A stretch of 64,000 nt of DNA from Jannaschia sp. GRR-S6-38. Lineage in GTDB: Bacteria > Pseudomonadota > Alphaproteobacteria > Rhodobacterales > Rhodobacteraceae. Numbering within the stretch: position 1 is the first letter of the stretch; each line of letters begins with the position of its first letter. Both the position numbers and the translations under genes were made by a program. Location: the NCBI RefSeq assembly GCF_029853695.1, contig NZ_CP122537.1:3121501-3185500 (forward strand). Direction: 5' to 3'. Shown piece after piece: positions 1 to 8,975 of this stretch. The notes beneath the pieces were generated by a model. The model ran no database searches, was not told where the DNA came from, and saw only the letters and a program-made list of their open reading frames with translations.

Positions 1-210
1 GACCTGCCCGACCGCGCGGCCGATTGCGCGACGCTCGGCGGCTGGCTGATCACGCCGAACCCGCCCGAGGCGCCGGTCGCGGGATGCCGCGTCCTCGACG
101 CGGAGGCCCTGCGGGCGACGGGAACGATCGCGCTCTACCCGGGCAAGGATGGCTGGTGGGAGATCTCAGCGCGGGACCGGCAGGGCGCGCGGCCCTGGGT
201 TCCGCGCTGA
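1..210 (+). CDS. ComEC/Rec2-family competence protein, C-terminal fragment
   Basis: The window opens inside an open frame (frame 1) that ends with TGA at 208-210 and encodes 69 residues. The stretch around GTIALYPGKDGWWEI resembles the C-terminal end of the beta-lactamase-like extracellular domain of ComEC, the inner-membrane channel for DNA uptake. Its place next to lexA, with convergent stops 7 bp apart, fits an arrangement I associate with Rhodobacteraceae. Only the tail is present, so the channel region cannot be checked and the name rests on a weak local match plus context. Confidence 0.5.
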   Translation, partial: DLPDRAADCATLGGWLITPNPPEAPVAGCRVLDAEALRATGTIALYPGKDGWWEISARDRQGARPWVPR

Positions 211-217
211 GACCGCG

Positions 218-910
218 TCAGTAGCTGCGGATCAGGCCGACCAGACGACCCTGCACGCGGATCTGATCCTCGCGCAGAAGCCGCGTCTCGTAGGCCGGGT
301 TGGCGGCCTCCAGCGCGATCATGCCGTTCTGGCGGCGGTAGCGCTTGAGCGTCGCCTCGTGCCCTTCGACCAGGGCCACGATGATGTCGCCATTGTCGGC
401 GGCGTCCTGTTCGCGGATCACGACCACGTCGCCGTCATTGATGCCCGCGTCGATCATCGAGTCGCCGCGCACCTCGAGCGCGTAATGCTCGCCGCCGCGA
501 TCCAGCATCTGGCCGGGCACGGCCACGTGGTTCTCGACTTCGCTGATCGCCTCGATCGGGACACCGGCGGCGATGCGGCCCATCAGCGGCAGCTCGATCG
601 CGTCGACCTGGACCGTCCGCGCGGTGGCGGGCGCGCGCGGCGCAGGGCCGTCACCCTCGATCACGCGGGGCACGAACCCGCCCGACGCGGCGAGGTCCTC
701 GGGCAGGCGGATGATCTCGATCGCGCGGGCGCGATGGGCGAGGCGGCGGATGAAGCCGCGCTCCTCGAGAGCGGTGATGAGGCGATGGATGCCGGACTTG
801 GAGCGCAGGTCCAGCGCGTCCTTCATCTCGTCGAAGGAGGGCGGGACACCATCGCGCTGCACGCGCTTGTGGATGAAGGCCAGAAGGTCCCGCTGCTTGC
901 GCGTGAGCAT
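218..910 (-). CDS. lexA: LexA SOS-response repressor
   Basis: This is a 230-residue LexA. The N-terminal winged helix-turn-helix (about residues 1-65, starting [17 protein letters not shown]) binds SOS boxes. The C-terminal S24 peptidase domain carries the Ala-Gly self-cleavage site ([10 protein letters not shown]), the catalytic serine in [10 protein letters not shown] and the catalytic lysine in [10 protein letters not shown]. RecA filaments trigger its self-cleavage and derepress DNA-damage genes. The start at 910 is preferred over an in-frame upstream ATG at 937 because it gives the canonical N-terminus and leaves the promoter free. A perfect LexA box lies 37 bp upstream, so it is autoregulated. 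The gene stands apart from moeA by about 120 bp. Confidence 0.96.
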   Translation of the reverse strand: MLTRKQRDLLAFIHKRVQRDGVPPSFDEMKDALDLRSKSGIHRLITALEERGFIRRLAHRARAIEIIRLPEDLAASGGFVPRVIEGDGPAPRAPATARTVQVDAIELPLMGRIAAGVPIEAISEVENHVAVPGQMLDRGGEHYALEVRGDSMIDAGINDGDVVVIREQDAADNGDIIVALVEGHEATLKRYRRQNGMIALEAANPAYETRLLREDQIRVQGRLVGLIRSY

Positions 911-946
911 GTCTATCTCCTTGTGCCGTCGAGGCAATGCGCTTTC

Positions 947-961
947 GTTCTAGGAAGGTTC
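947..961 (-). promoter_or_regulatory. LexA box (SOS operator) of lexA
   Basis: GTTC at 947-950 and GTTC at 958-961 are separated by exactly seven bases, which is the alphaproteobacterial SOS box GTTC-N7-GTTC. It lies directly upstream of lexA and covers the predicted -10 element, so bound LexA would block RNA polymerase. Confidence 0.88.
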
Positions 962-975
962 CGGTTTTGTGTCAA
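947..975 (-). promoter_or_regulatory. sigma-70 promoter of lexA
   Basis: Read on the minus strand, TTGACA (970-975) is followed after 17 bases by TAGAAC (947-952). This is a consensus -35 with a fair -10 at ideal spacing. The -10 hexamer is part of the LexA box, the classic layout of an autorepressed SOS promoter. Confidence 0.7.
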
Positions 976-1029
976 CCGGACGTTCGCGCTTCGTGCCCGG
1001 GCTGGGCGGCCCCCGGCCGGTGGGCGGCG

Positions 1030-2205
1030 TCAGGCGGGCAGGGGGATCGTGCGGACGATATCGTCCTCGGGCCGCGCGGCGTCCCCGGGCGGGCGGAGCA
1101 CCAGCCGGTCGCTGGCGGCCAGCACCGAGAGCAGCGCGCTGTCCTGCCGCTCCGCGACGCGGCAGCGCCCGTCGGGCAGGCGCAGGGCGCGCATGTAGTG
1201 CTCCCGCGGGCCGTTGGCCGGGATCGGTGCGGCGAGCGGCAGGGTTTCGATGGGGAGCGTGGGGTCTTCGCCCAGCATCTTGCGGACCATCGGCAACACG
1301 AAGATCACGCCGCAAACCATTGCCGAGACCGGATTTCCGGGAAGGCCGACCAGCGCCGCCGCGCCCAGCCGACCGGCCAAGAGGGGCTTGCCGGGGCGCA
1401 TCGCGACCCTGTGGAAGGCAAGCTCCATCCCGGCGGCCCCGGCGGCGCCGGCGACGAGGTCGTGATCCCCGACCGAGGCGCCGCCGATGGTGAGCACGAG
1501 ATCCGCGCCCGCCGCCATATCCAGCGCGGCGGCGAGGCTTTCGCCGGTGTCGCGCGCCATCGGAAGAAGGCGCGGGCTTGCACCGGCGGCGCGCAGCATA
1601 GCGGCCAGGCCGTAGCCGTTCGAAGCGACGATCTCGCCCGGCCGCAGCGCGGTGCCGGGCGCGCGGAGCTCGTCCCCGGTCATCAGGATCGCCACCTCGG
1701 GCGCGCGTCGCACGGAGAGATCGGCGTGGCCCATCGCGGCGGCCAGCGCGACGTCGCGGCTGTTGAGCCGGCGGGGATGCAGCGCGAAGCCCGCCTCGAA
1801 ATCCGAGGCGGCGGCGCGGATATGGGTGGCGTCGCCGGGATCGGCGGTGACGGTGATGCGGTCACCGTCGCGCGCGACGTCCTCTTGGATCAGGACGCGG
1901 GTCGCGCCCGGCGGCAGGGGCGCGCCGGTGAAGATGCGCACGGCCTGACCGGGGCCGCAGCCGCCCGCGAAGGCATGACCCGCGGCCGCCTCGCCGATGA
2001 CCGTAAAGGCGTCGTCGGGCGCGACGGTGTCGGCCGCGACGGCGTAGCCATCCATGGCGGAGGCCGGGAAGGGCGGCTGGTCGTGGCGCGCGCGGATCGG
2101 CTCGGCCAGGACCCGACCGCCGGCCCGGGCCAGCGGAACGGCTTCGACTGGCATCGCGCGGACCAGCGCCAGCAGCGCCTCGGTCGCAGCGGCGACCGAG
2201 ATCAC
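1030..2205 (-). CDS. moeA: Molybdopterin molybdotransferase MoeA
   Basis: The 391-residue protein has the full MoeA layout. Domain 1 carries [14 protein letters not shown] near residue 50, the MoCF/MogA-like central domain carries MTGDEL and [11 protein letters not shown], and [12 protein letters not shown] comes near residue 290. MoeA inserts molybdate into adenylylated molybdopterin, the last common step of molybdenum cofactor synthesis, in the cytoplasm. Its ATG overlaps the stop of moaC by four bases (ATGA, 2202-2205), so the two are probably translationally coupled at the end of the trpGDC-moaC transcript. The stop is followed by the lexA promoter region. Confidence 0.95.
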   Translation of the reverse strand: MISVAAATEALLALVRAMPVEAVPLARAGGRVLAEPIRARHDQPPFPASAMDGYAVAADTVAPDDAFTVIGEAAAGHAFAGGCGPGQAVRIFTGAPLPPGATRVLIQEDVARDGDRITVTADPGDATHIRAAASDFEAGFALHPRRLNSRDVALAAAMGHADLSVRRAPEVAILMTGDELRAPGTALRPGEIVASNGYGLAAMLRAAGASPRLLPMARDTGESLAAALDMAAGADLVLTIGGASVGDHDLVAGAAGAAGMELAFHRVAMRPGKPLLAGRLGAAALVGLPGNPVSAMVCGVIFVLPMVRKMLGEDPTLPIETLPLAAPIPANGPREHYMRALRLPDGRCRVAERQDSALLSVLAASDRLVLRPPGDAARPEDDIVRTIPLPA

Positions 2206-2681
2206 GGCGCCGTCCAGTCGCCCGACTTGCCGCCGGTTTTCGACAGCAGGCGAATGCCGCCGATCTCCATGTCCTTCTGCACGGCCTTGGCCATGTCGTA
2301 GACGGTCAGGCAGGCGATCGAGATCGCGGTCAGCGCCTCCATCTCCACGCCCGTAGGGCCGCGCGTGGCGACTGTGGCGGTCAGGCGCAGGCCGGGAAGG
2401 TCGGGATCGGGCGCGATGTCGATGGCGAGCTTCGACAGGGGCAGCGGGTGGCAGAGCGGGATCAGCTCGGCCGTGCGCTTGCCGCCCATGATGCCGGCGA
2501 GGCGCGCGGTGCCGATCACGTCGCCCTTCTTCGCCGTACCCGATGTCACGATTTCAAGCGTTTGCGGGGACATCTTCACCCAACCTTCGGCCACCGCGAC
2601 GCGGTCCGTGTCGGGCTTGGCGGTGACGTCGACCATATGGGCCGCGCCGGTCTCGTCGAAATGGCTGAGCTTGCCGCTCAT
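2202..2681 (-). CDS. moaC: Cyclic pyranopterin monophosphate synthase MoaC
   Basis: The protein has 159 residues, the normal MoaC length. It contains [17 protein letters not shown] (about 67-83) and [20 protein letters not shown] (about 115-134), the two signature blocks of the hexameric enzyme that turns the MoaA product into cyclic pyranopterin monophosphate. The chosen start ([10 protein letters not shown]) overlaps the trpC stop by four bases, and its own stop overlaps the moeA start by four. No moaA is present in the window, so the first step of cofactor synthesis is encoded elsewhere. Confidence 0.95.
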   Translation of the reverse strand: MSGKLSHFDETGAAHMVDVTAKPDTDRVAVAEGWVKMSPQTLEIVTSGTAKKGDVIGTARLAGIMGGKRTAELIPLCHPLPLSKLAIDIAPDPDLPGLRLTATVATRGPTGVEMEALTAISIACLTVYDMAKAVQKDMEIGGIRLLSKTGGKSGDWTAP

Positions 2682-3490
2682 CTCTGCGCGACCAGCGGGT
2701 TGGCCAGCAGCGTCCGGGTGGCCTGGGCGACATCCTCCTGCCGCATCAGGCTTTCGCCCACGAGGAAGCAGCGCGCGCCGTGGCGGGCCATGTCGGCAAG
2801 GTCCGCGGGCGTGTTCAGCCCGGACTCGGACACCAGCAGCCGCGCCTCGGAGGCCCGGCGGGCGAGGTCGCGGGTCGTCTGAAGATCGGTAGCGAAGGTG
2901 TTGAGATCGCGGTTGTTGATCCCCAGAAGCGGCGATTTGAGCGCGTCGGCGCGCTCCAGTTCCGCGCGGTCGTGGACTTCGATCAGCGCGTCCATGCCCC
3001 AGTCGCGGGCGGCGGCCTCCAGTTCGGCGGCCTGCGCATCCGAGACGCTGGCCATGATGATGAGGATACAGTCGGCGCCCAGCGCCCGGCTCTCGGCCAC
3101 CTGCCACGGGTCGTAGAGGAAATCCTTGCGCAGCACGGGGAGATCCACGGCCGCGCGGGCGTCGACGAGGAACTGGTCGTCGCCTTGGAAGCTGGGCCCG
3201 TCGGTCAGGACCGACAGGCAGGCCGCGCCGCCCTCGGCATAGGCGCGCGCGATGGCGGGCGGGTCGAAATCGGCGCGGATCAGTCCCTTGGACGGGCTGG
3301 CCTTCTTGACCTCGGCGATCAGCCCGTAGCCGGTGATCGACGCCTGGTGCAGCGCGTCGGCGAAGGGGCGCACGGAGGGCGCGGCGCGCGCGGCATCCTC
3401 GATCGCGGCCTGGTCGCGGGCGGCCTTGCGCTCGGCCAGTTCGTCGAGCTTGTAGGCCTTGATGCGTTCGAGAATGGTCGGTTCGCTCAC
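2678..3490 (-). CDS. trpC: Indole-3-glycerol phosphate synthase
   Basis: This 270-residue TIM-barrel enzyme closes the ring of CdRP to indole-3-glycerol phosphate in tryptophan synthesis. Visible signatures are [10 protein letters not shown] (substrate-binding and catalytic lysine), [25 protein letters not shown] and VSESGL, in the family order. It is monofunctional: there is no fused TrpF. It lies between trpD and moaC with 4-bp overlaps on both sides. Confidence 0.96.
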   Translation of the reverse strand: MSEPTILERIKAYKLDELAERKAARDQAAIEDAARAAPSVRPFADALHQASITGYGLIAEVKKASPSKGLIRADFDPPAIARAYAEGGAACLSVLTDGPSFQGDDQFLVDARAAVDLPVLRKDFLYDPWQVAESRALGADCILIIMASVSDAQAAELEAAARDWGMDALIEVHDRAELERADALKSPLLGINNRDLNTFATDLQTTRDLARRASEARLLVSESGLNTPADLADMARHGARCFLVGESLMRQEDVAQATRTLLANPLVAQR

Positions 3491-4506
3491 GATGCGGCCT
3501 CGCTTGTGAATTTCGCGAGGGCCTCGACTTTCGCGCCGGCGGCTCCGCTGTCGATGGATTGCGCGGCCATGGCCACGCCCTCGGGCAGGCTCGCCGCGCG
3601 GCCCGCAACCACCAGCGCGGCGGCGGCGTTCAGGAGCACCGCGTCGCGATAGGCGCCGGGCGCGCCCTCCATCAGCGCGCGGAAGGCGCGGGCATTGGCC
3701 TCGGGCTCGCCGCCGAGAATGGCCTCGAAGGGATGCGTGGGCAGGCCCGCATCGTCGGGCGTGATCATGCGCTCCGTGACCTCGCCATGGGCCAGTTCGG
3801 CCACCTGCGTGGGGCCGGCGATCGAGATCTCGTCGGTGCCGTCCGCGCCGTGGACGATCCAGGCCGCGTCGGAGCCCAGCGCGCCCAGCACCTCGGCCAT
3901 CGGGCGGATCAGGTGCGGCGCATAAGCGCCGGTGAGCTGGCGGCGCACGCCGGCGGGATTGGTGAGCGGGCCGAGGATGTTGAAGACCGTGCGCGTCCCG
4001 AGCTCGCTGCGCACGGGCATGACGTGGCGCGTGGCGGGGTGGTGCATCGGCGCCATCATGAAGCAGATGCCGCAGTGTTCCAAAGCCTTTTCCGCGACTT
4101 GCGCGGAGATGTTCACCTCGATTCCCATCTGGGTCAGCACGTCGGCCGCCCCCGATTTCGAGCTGAGATTGCGGTTGCCGTGCTTGGCCACCGGCACGCC
4201 TGCGCCCGCGACCACGAAGGCCGTGGCGGTCGAGATGTTGAGCGTGCCCTTGCCGTCGCCGCCGGTGCCGACGATGTCCATCGCGTCCTCGGGGGCGGCC
4301 ACGCGGTTCATCCGCGCGCGCATCGCGGCCGCCGCGGCGGCGATCTCGTCGATGGTCTCGCCGCGGGTGCGCAGCGCCATCAGGAAGCCGCCGATCTGCG
4401 CGGGCGTCGCGGCGCCGTCGAAGAAGGTGGCGAAGGCGGCCTCGGCCTCGGCGCGGGTCAGGGCGCGGTCGGGCACCGCGTCGAGCAGCGGTTTGAGATC
4501 GGTCAT
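3487..4506 (-). CDS. trpD: Anthranilate phosphoribosyltransferase
   Basis: The 339-residue protein carries the PRPP-binding glycine motif [18 protein letters not shown] near residue 82 and the following [17 protein letters not shown] block that binds anthranilate and phosphate. It transfers the phosphoribosyl group of PRPP to anthranilate. Both neighbours overlap by four bases (trpG upstream, trpC downstream), which points to one translationally coupled trpGDC unit. Confidence 0.96.
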   Translation of the reverse strand: MTDLKPLLDAVPDRALTRAEAEAAFATFFDGAATPAQIGGFLMALRTRGETIDEIAAAAAAMRARMNRVAAPEDAMDIVGTGGDGKGTLNISTATAFVVAGAGVPVAKHGNRNLSSKSGAADVLTQMGIEVNISAQVAEKALEHCGICFMMAPMHHPATRHVMPVRSELGTRTVFNILGPLTNPAGVRRQLTGAYAPHLIRPMAEVLGALGSDAAWIVHGADGTDEISIAGPTQVAELAHGEVTERMITPDDAGLPTHPFEAILGGEPEANARAFRALMEGAPGAYRDAVLLNAAAALVVAGRAASLPEGVAMAAQSIDSGAAGAKVEALAKFTSEAAS

Positions 4507-5096
4507 GCCGCGGCCGGTCGGCTGTCGGGCATCAGGTCGAGGAAGTTCTTCAGCACGGCATGCCCATGTTCCGAGGCGATGCTCTCCGGGTGGAACTGCA
4601 CGCCGTGGATTGGCAGGTCGCGGTGGCGCAGCCCCATGATCGTCCCGTCGGCGAGCTGCGCGTTGACGACCAGCGCATTGGGCAGCCCCTCGCGATCAAC
4701 GATCAGCGAGTGGTAGCGGGTGGCGTCGAAGGCCGCGGGCAGGCCCGCGAAAACGCCGGTGCCGTCGTTCTGCATCCGCCCCAGCTTGCCATGCACGATC
4801 TCGGCCGCGCGCGTGACGGTGCCGCCGAAGGCCTGGCCGATGGCCTGGTGCCCGAGGCAGACGCCCATCAGCGGCGTGCGCGTCTCGGCGCAGGCCTCGA
4901 CCATTGCGAGGCAGATGCCGGCCTGGTCCGGATCGCAGGGACCCGGCGACAGGAGCACGCCCGCCGGGTTCAGCGCCATCGCCTGCTGCACGTCGATTGC
5001 GTCGTTGCGGACCACGCGCACCTCGGCCCCCTGCTCGGCCACGTAATGCACGAGGTTCCAGGTGAAGCTGTCATAGTTGTCGATCAGCAGGAGCAC
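4503..5096 (-). CDS. trpG: Anthranilate synthase component II (glutamine amidotransferase)
   Basis: From a GTG start at 5096, preceded by AAGGA at about six bases, the frame gives 197 residues beginning [19 protein letters not shown]. The class I amidotransferase triad is visible: Cys80 in [11 protein letters not shown], and His169 with Glu171 in [10 protein letters not shown]. The protein supplies ammonia to TrpE, or to PabB if shared with folate synthesis. The frame stays open far upstream, but that part lies antisense to the low-complexity half of the next gene and is not coding. TrpE is not encoded in this window. Confidence 0.93.
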   Translation of the reverse strand: MLLLIDNYDSFTWNLVHYVAEQGAEVRVVRNDAIDVQQAMALNPAGVLLSPGPCDPDQAGICLAMVEACAETRTPLMGVCLGHQAIGQAFGGTVTRAAEIVHGKLGRMQNDGTGVFAGLPAAFDATRYHSLIVDREGLPNALVVNAQLADGTIMGLRHRDLPIHGVQFHPESIASEHGHAVLKNFLDLMPDSRPAAA

Positions 5097-5223
5097 GCCG
5101 TTTCCTTTCCCGGCCGGGGGCGCGGGGGGTAGGATTGGGCCACGCGCGCGGTATACATGCCCAAGGCCCGGGGGCAGGGTCAAGGCGCGTTCCGGCGCGC
5201 GGGACACGGGCAGAGGGTTGGTC

Positions 5224-6930
5224 ATGCTGAAGGGCGTTCTGTTGGGATCGGTATCGGCACTGGGGCTGGGCGCCGTGCTTCTGGCCGGGGTTTCGCTGCT
5301 GGTGCCGGGGCCCGCGCCGCAGCGCGCCACCGCGCCGCCCCAGCAGCCGATCCTGCGCGACCAGGCCGAGGCACCGCCCGCGCAGCCCGATCGCCCGGCG
5401 GCCGCGCCCGTGGCCACGGGGGCGGAGCGGACGGCCGCCACGACGGCGGGATCCGTCGCCGACGCGGTCGAGCTTCCGGCGGGCAGCGAATTCAACCGCC
5501 CGCCCGAGGATGGCCCGCTGGAACTCGGCGCGCCCGAGGCCCCGGGCCGGCCGGATCCGCTGGCGGCCGGGTTGCCGCCCGCGGGCAGCGCCCCCTCCGC
5601 GGCGCCGCGGCCCGACACGCAAAGCGCCACGCAGCCGGAGACGGGCAGTGTCGCGGCCTTGGTCGCGCCCCCCGAGGATGGCGACGCCCCGGCGCTGCCG
5701 CAGACGCCACAGGATGCGCCGCCGCAGACCTTCCGCGCGGTCGAGCCCGAGGCCGCGCCGGTCGACGAGACGTCGGAGGCCGAGCTCGCTTCGGCCGTCG
5801 AAACGACGCCGGCGGAGCCCGCGGCCCCCGAGATCGAGCCCGAAGAGGCGCCCGCCGAGGCGGCGCCGGTCGCGGCGGAGGAGACGGCCGCGCCGCCCGC
5901 GCCCGAGGCGAGCGCGACGGCAGAGGCTCCGGAGGCGGCGCCGGCTCCGATGGAAAGCGTCGCGACGCCCCTCGCGCCGGCGCCCGACGCCGCCGCGCCG
6001 GGCACGGGCCGCGCCGGGATCCGCGTGGTGCCGGAGGCGGAAATCGTCGATGCGCCGCCCGCGCCCGAGGCGGAGCCCGAGGCGGCGGTCGCGGCGGACA
6101 CGTCCGCGGCGGATGATGGACCGCGGCAGATGCCGCGCCGCATCGTGCTCGACAGCGAGCGCGACGCCGCGAACGTTCTGGACCGCGTCACCGCCCCGGC
6201 GCCGGACGCGTCGGAGCCCGGGGCCGCCGTGCCGGGGGCGCTGTCCCGCTTCGCCGCCGACTTCGACAACCCCGAGGGGTTGCCGCTTCTCGGCGTAGTC
6301 CTGGTCGATGACGGCGCGGGCGCGGTCGATCGCGACAGCCTGACCGGCTTCGACTTTCCCGTGACCTTCGCCGTCGACGCGACCGACCCGGCCGCGGCGC
6401 AGGCGGCCGCCGCCTACCGCGCCGCGGGCCAGGAGGTGATGTTGCTGGCCGACGCGCTTGCGCCCGCGGGCGACGCCCGCGATGTCGAGGTCGCGCTGGT
6501 CGGGGCGCAGGGCGCCGTGCCCGAGGCGCTGGCCGTCCTCGATATCGAGCGGGGCGGCTTCGCCGACAATCGTGCCGCGCTCGACGCGCTGCTGCGCGCG
6601 CTGGCGGGGGATGGCATGGGCTTCGTGGCACGGCCGGGCGGGCTGGGATCCGAGGTCGACGCGGCGGAGCGCGCGGGCGTGCCCGCGATCCAGCTCTACC
6701 GGGTTCTCGACGGGCGCGACGAACGGGCCTCGGTGATCACCCGCTATCTCGACCGCGCCGCCTTCGAGGCAACGCAGGGCGGGTCCGTCCTGGTGGTCGG
6801 ACGGGCGACGCCCGAGATGGTCACCGCGCTCTATTCCTGGCGGTTGGGCGGGCGCTCGGACGAGGTCGCGATCGCGCCGGTCAGCGCGATCCTGACCGGG
6901 CGCGCGGGTCCGAACGGCGAGGCGGGCTGA
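5224..6930 (+). CDS. Divergent polysaccharide deacetylase family protein
   Basis: The 568-residue protein starts with one membrane segment (about residues 2-28), followed by some 300 residues rich in Ala, Pro and Glu without predicted fold. From about residue 340 comes a domain of roughly 230 residues (LPLLGVVLVDDGAGAVDRDS and onward) that matches the divergent polysaccharide deacetylase (YibQ/DUF610) family in layout. It is probably an envelope protein anchored in the inner membrane with the domain in the periplasm; the activity of this family is not settled. It diverges from trpG with 127 bp between starts. The ATG at 5224 is chosen because it directly precedes the hydrophobic segment. Confidence 0.78.
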   Translation: MLKGVLLGSVSALGLGAVLLAGVSLLVPGPAPQRATAPPQQPILRDQAEAPPAQPDRPAAAPVATGAERTAATTAGSVADAVELPAGSEFNRPPEDGPLELGAPEAPGRPDPLAAGLPPAGSAPSAAPRPDTQSATQPETGSVAALVAPPEDGDAPALPQTPQDAPPQTFRAVEPEAAPVDETSEAELASAVETTPAEPAAPEIEPEEAPAEAAPVAAEETAAPPAPEASATAEAPEAAPAPMESVATPLAPAPDAAAPGTGRAGIRVVPEAEIVDAPPAPEAEPEAAVAADTSAADDGPRQMPRRIVLDSERDAANVLDRVTAPAPDASEPGAAVPGALSRFAADFDNPEGLPLLGVVLVDDGAGAVDRDSLTGFDFPVTFAVDATDPAAAQAAAAYRAAGQEVMLLADALAPAGDARDVEVALVGAQGAVPEALAVLDIERGGFADNRAALDALLRALAGDGMGFVARPGGLGSEVDAAERAGVPAIQLYRVLDGRDERASVITRYLDRAAFEATQGGSVLVVGRATPEMVTALYSWRLGGRSDEVAIAPVSAILTGRAGPNGEAG

Positions 6931-6936
6931 GACGGC

Positions 6937-7755
6937 TCAGGTCGCGGTGTCGGGCAGGTCGATCCGGGCCACCTGCTCGGCGATGGGCTCCACCGCCAGC
7001 GGATGCGTGTCCTCGGCATGCTCCTCGGGATCGCCGAGGGGCCGCCATTCGCGGCTCTTGAAGATCTCGAGCGCCGAGAAATGGGCCTTGTAGCCCATCT
7101 TGGGCGAGCCGGGCACCCAATAGCCGAGATAGACGTAAGGCAGGCCGGCATCGCGCGCGATCTCGACATGGTCGAGGATGATCTGGGTGCCCAGGCTGTC
7201 GCCGCGGCAATGGGGATCGTAGAAGCTGTAGACGAGCGACAGCCCGTCATCGAGGACGTCGGTCAGGCAGACGGCGCGCAGGACCGGCGTCTCGCCCCGG
7301 TCGTCCCAATACTCGACGACGCGGGTGCGGATCGGAGTCTCCTCGATCATCGCGGCGAATTCGAAGATGTCCATGTCAGCCATGCCGCCATCGGCATGCC
7401 GGGCCTCCAGATATTGGCGGAACAGCGCGTATTGCGCCTCGGTCGCCCAGGGCGAGGTGATCTCGCGGCGCAGATGGGCGTTGCGCGCCAGCGTCTTGCG
7501 CTGCGAGCGCGAGGGCCGGAAGCGGCCGATGGCGATGCGCGCCGACAGGCAGGCCGCGCAGTCGGCGCAGGACGGGCGGTAGAGCACGTTCTGCGAGCGT
7601 CGGAAGCCTTGTTTGGAGAGCTTGTCGTTGAGTTCCGCCGCGCCGGAGCCCTGCAGCGCGGTGAACAGCTTCCGCTCGCGCCGCCCGTCCAGATAGGGGC
7701 AAGTCTGCGGCGCCGTCACATAGAATTGCGGCGTCAGCGGTAGGCTGTGGCGCAT
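6937..7755 (-). CDS. bpt: Aspartate/glutamate leucyltransferase (bacterial N-degron pathway)
   Basis: This 272-residue protein belongs to the ATE/Bpt family. It has the N-terminal cysteine cluster (Cys19 in TCPY, then Cys63, Cys66 and Cys69 in SCADCAAC) and the C-terminal [16 protein letters not shown] block. Bpt transfers leucine from Leu-tRNA to N-terminal Asp or Glu, making the protein a substrate for ClpS/ClpAP. The length fits Bpt (about 250-280) and not the longer eukaryotic ATE1. It converges on the deacetylase gene with only six bases between stops. Confidence 0.93.
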   Translation of the reverse strand: MRHSLPLTPQFYVTAPQTCPYLDGRRERKLFTALQGSGAAELNDKLSKQGFRRSQNVLYRPSCADCAACLSARIAIGRFRPSRSQRKTLARNAHLRREITSPWATEAQYALFRQYLEARHADGGMADMDIFEFAAMIEETPIRTRVVEYWDDRGETPVLRAVCLTDVLDDGLSLVYSFYDPHCRGDSLGTQIILDHVEIARDAGLPYVYLGYWVPGSPKMGYKAHFSALEIFKSREWRPLGDPEEHAEDTHPLAVEPIAEQVARIDLPDTAT

Positions 7756-7826
7756 CGGATCGTACTTTGTCAGCTGCTGTCGGAGCGAAGCCTAGACGAC
7801 CGAGGGGACAGGTCAATCGGAATGAT

Positions 7827-7857
7827 GGCGCGACCCCCGGATCCCGGAGGTCGCGCC
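7827..7857 (-). terminator. Hairpin downstream of the RDD gene
   Basis: GGCGCGACC (7827-7835) and GGTCGCGCC (7849-7857) form a perfect 9-bp stem with a 13-base loop just past the stop of the RDD gene. There is no clear U-tract, so it may terminate weakly or mainly protect the 3' end. Confidence 0.45.
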
Positions 7858-7871
7858 GATCTTGGCTGGGC

Positions 7872-8321
7872 TCAGCCCGGGCGGTTGATCGCGGCGGTGC
7901 CGAGCACGAGGTCGGTCAGGCCCTGCCGCCGCTCGGTCGCGAGCATGGCGCCGATGCTGGCCAGCGCCGGCAGCAGGAAGCTGATCGACAGGTAGTAGCC
8001 GAAGACGTGCAGCACCGATTGCACCCTGTCGAACCGTTCGCCGCGGTGGTCGCGAAGCTCGATCCCCATGAGGCGCATGCCCCAGGTGGCCGAGCCGCTG
8101 GCCAGCGTGCCGATGCGGTAGACGGCCCCGATGGCGACGAAGGCCACCGGCCAGAGGAAGAACGCGAGCGTGAGCGTCAAAAGCCCCGCGAGGAAGGTGA
8201 AGCCGGTGATGATGAGGATGTCGACGATCCAGGCCAGCGCCCGGCGGGAGACGACGCCCTCGTAGAATTCGGGCTGGTGGATGGGATCGGGCAGGCCGGC
8301 GGCGTAGGTCATGGCGGTCAT
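7872..8321 (-). CDS. RDD family membrane protein
   Basis: The protein has 149 residues. The family's N-terminal signature appears as SRRALAWIVDILIITG (about 25-40), where an Arg and an Asp flank the first membrane helix. Three hydrophobic stretches follow (about 31-52, 54-72 and 104-127), with GSATWGMRLMGIELRD between them. RDD proteins are small inner-membrane proteins of mostly unknown role; some are linked to ion transport. The start at 8321 is used; a second in-frame ATG three codons later is possible. It follows the DUF2852 gene at 61 bp in the same direction. Confidence 0.85.
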   Translation of the reverse strand: MTAMTYAAGLPDPIHQPEFYEGVVSRRALAWIVDILIITGFTFLAGLLTLTLAFFLWPVAFVAIGAVYRIGTLASGSATWGMRLMGIELRDHRGERFDRVQSVLHVFGYYLSISFLLPALASIGAMLATERRQGLTDLVLGTAAINRPG

Positions 8322-8349
8322 CTGGTGGGTCCTTGGGCGATCGGGAAGG

Positions 8350-8376
8350 GTGCGGCCCCGGAAATCGGGGCCGCAC
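8350..8376 (-). terminator. Strong hairpin between DUF2852 and RDD genes
   Basis: An 11-bp perfect stem (8350-8360 pairing with 8366-8376) with loop GAAAT lies six bases past the DUF2852 stop. There is no U-tract after it on the minus strand. It could attenuate read-through into the RDD gene or stabilise the upstream mRNA. Confidence 0.5.
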
Positions 8377-8382
8377 GGTCGG

Positions 8383-8805
8383 TCAGGCGTCGTCGGACTT
8401 GGGGGCCTCGCGCTTGGAGCGATCCTCCATGAACTGGTCGAACTCGGCCTTGTCCTTGGCCTCGCGCAGCCGCTCGAGGAACTCCTCGAAGGCGGATTGC
8501 TCGTCTTCCAGCCGGCGCAGCATGTCCGCCTTGTAGGCGTCGAAGGCGGCGTTGCCGGACGAGCGGAACGCGGCGGAGGCATGGCGGGCACGGCGTGCGC
8601 CGCAGGTCATGGCGTTGCGATTGGCGAACATGCGCTTGCTCCAGATCATGTAGGCGAGAAGGGCCAGGCCGATGGGCCAGAAGAAGATGAAGCCGAGAAC
8701 CATCACGGCGATCCAGGCGCCGCGGCCTCGGGCGTCGAGCCAGGCCTCGGTTCGGGCGAGCCACGAGCCGGTCATTGCAACGGCTTGGGCGGGGGCGGGG
8801 GTCAT
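8383..8805 (-). CDS. DUF2852 domain-containing membrane protein
   Basis: The 140-residue protein has one long hydrophobic segment at about residues 29-54 (WIAVMVLGFIFFWPIGLALL), a basic Arg-rich stretch after it, and a highly charged C-terminal half (about 88-135, ending KREAPKSDDA) likely to form a cytoplasmic helix or coiled coil. This matches the alphaproteobacterial DUF2852 family, whose function is unknown. The upstream intergenic region carries two copies of an inverted-repeat motif, so its transcription is probably controlled by a specific regulator. Confidence 0.82.
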   Translation of the reverse strand: MTPAPAQAVAMTGSWLARTEAWLDARGRGAWIAVMVLGFIFFWPIGLALLAYMIWSKRMFANRNAMTCGARRARHASAAFRSSGNAAFDAYKADMLRRLEDEQSAFEEFLERLREAKDKAEFDQFMEDRSKREAPKSDDA

Positions 8806-8826
8806 GAGCGTCTCCTTCGGGTTTGT

Positions 8827-8914
8827 ATGTGAATGTCTTTCACATTACCGATTTGGGGAGCGCATCGGGGCCCTGCAAGCCTTCGGGCCGAAAAAAGTGA
8901 AGGTGATTTACATT
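8827..8914 (-). promoter_or_regulatory. Two related palindromic operators upstream of the DUF2852 gene
   Basis: ATGTGAA-N5-TTCACAT (8827-8845) is a perfect 7-bp inverted repeat 22 bp upstream of the DUF2852 start. A related element (GTGAA at 8897-8901, ACATT at 8910-8914) lies 67-68 bp further out; aligned over 21 positions the two share 15 bases. Short GGGCCGAAAAA direct repeats (8885-8895 and 8916-8926) surround the second one. It resembles a CRP half-site pair, but the spacing is one base too long for CRP. Confidence 0.45.
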
Positions 8915-8975
8915 GGGGCCGAAAAATCGCTCAGCGCCAATGCTTTAGCGGATACGAAAAATCGCCCGGCCGGGC

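Noticed and set aside
5097..6269. Extension of the trpG frame by almost 400 codons upstream
   Set aside because: The extra part is Ser/Ala/Gly low-complexity sequence antisense to the Pro/Ala-rich part of the deacetylase gene. The GTG at 5096 with AAGGA gives a normal TrpG.
8827..8845. Classical CRP/FNR site
   Set aside because: TGTGA and TCACA are separated by seven bases, not six, and there is no TTGAT-N4-ATCAA.
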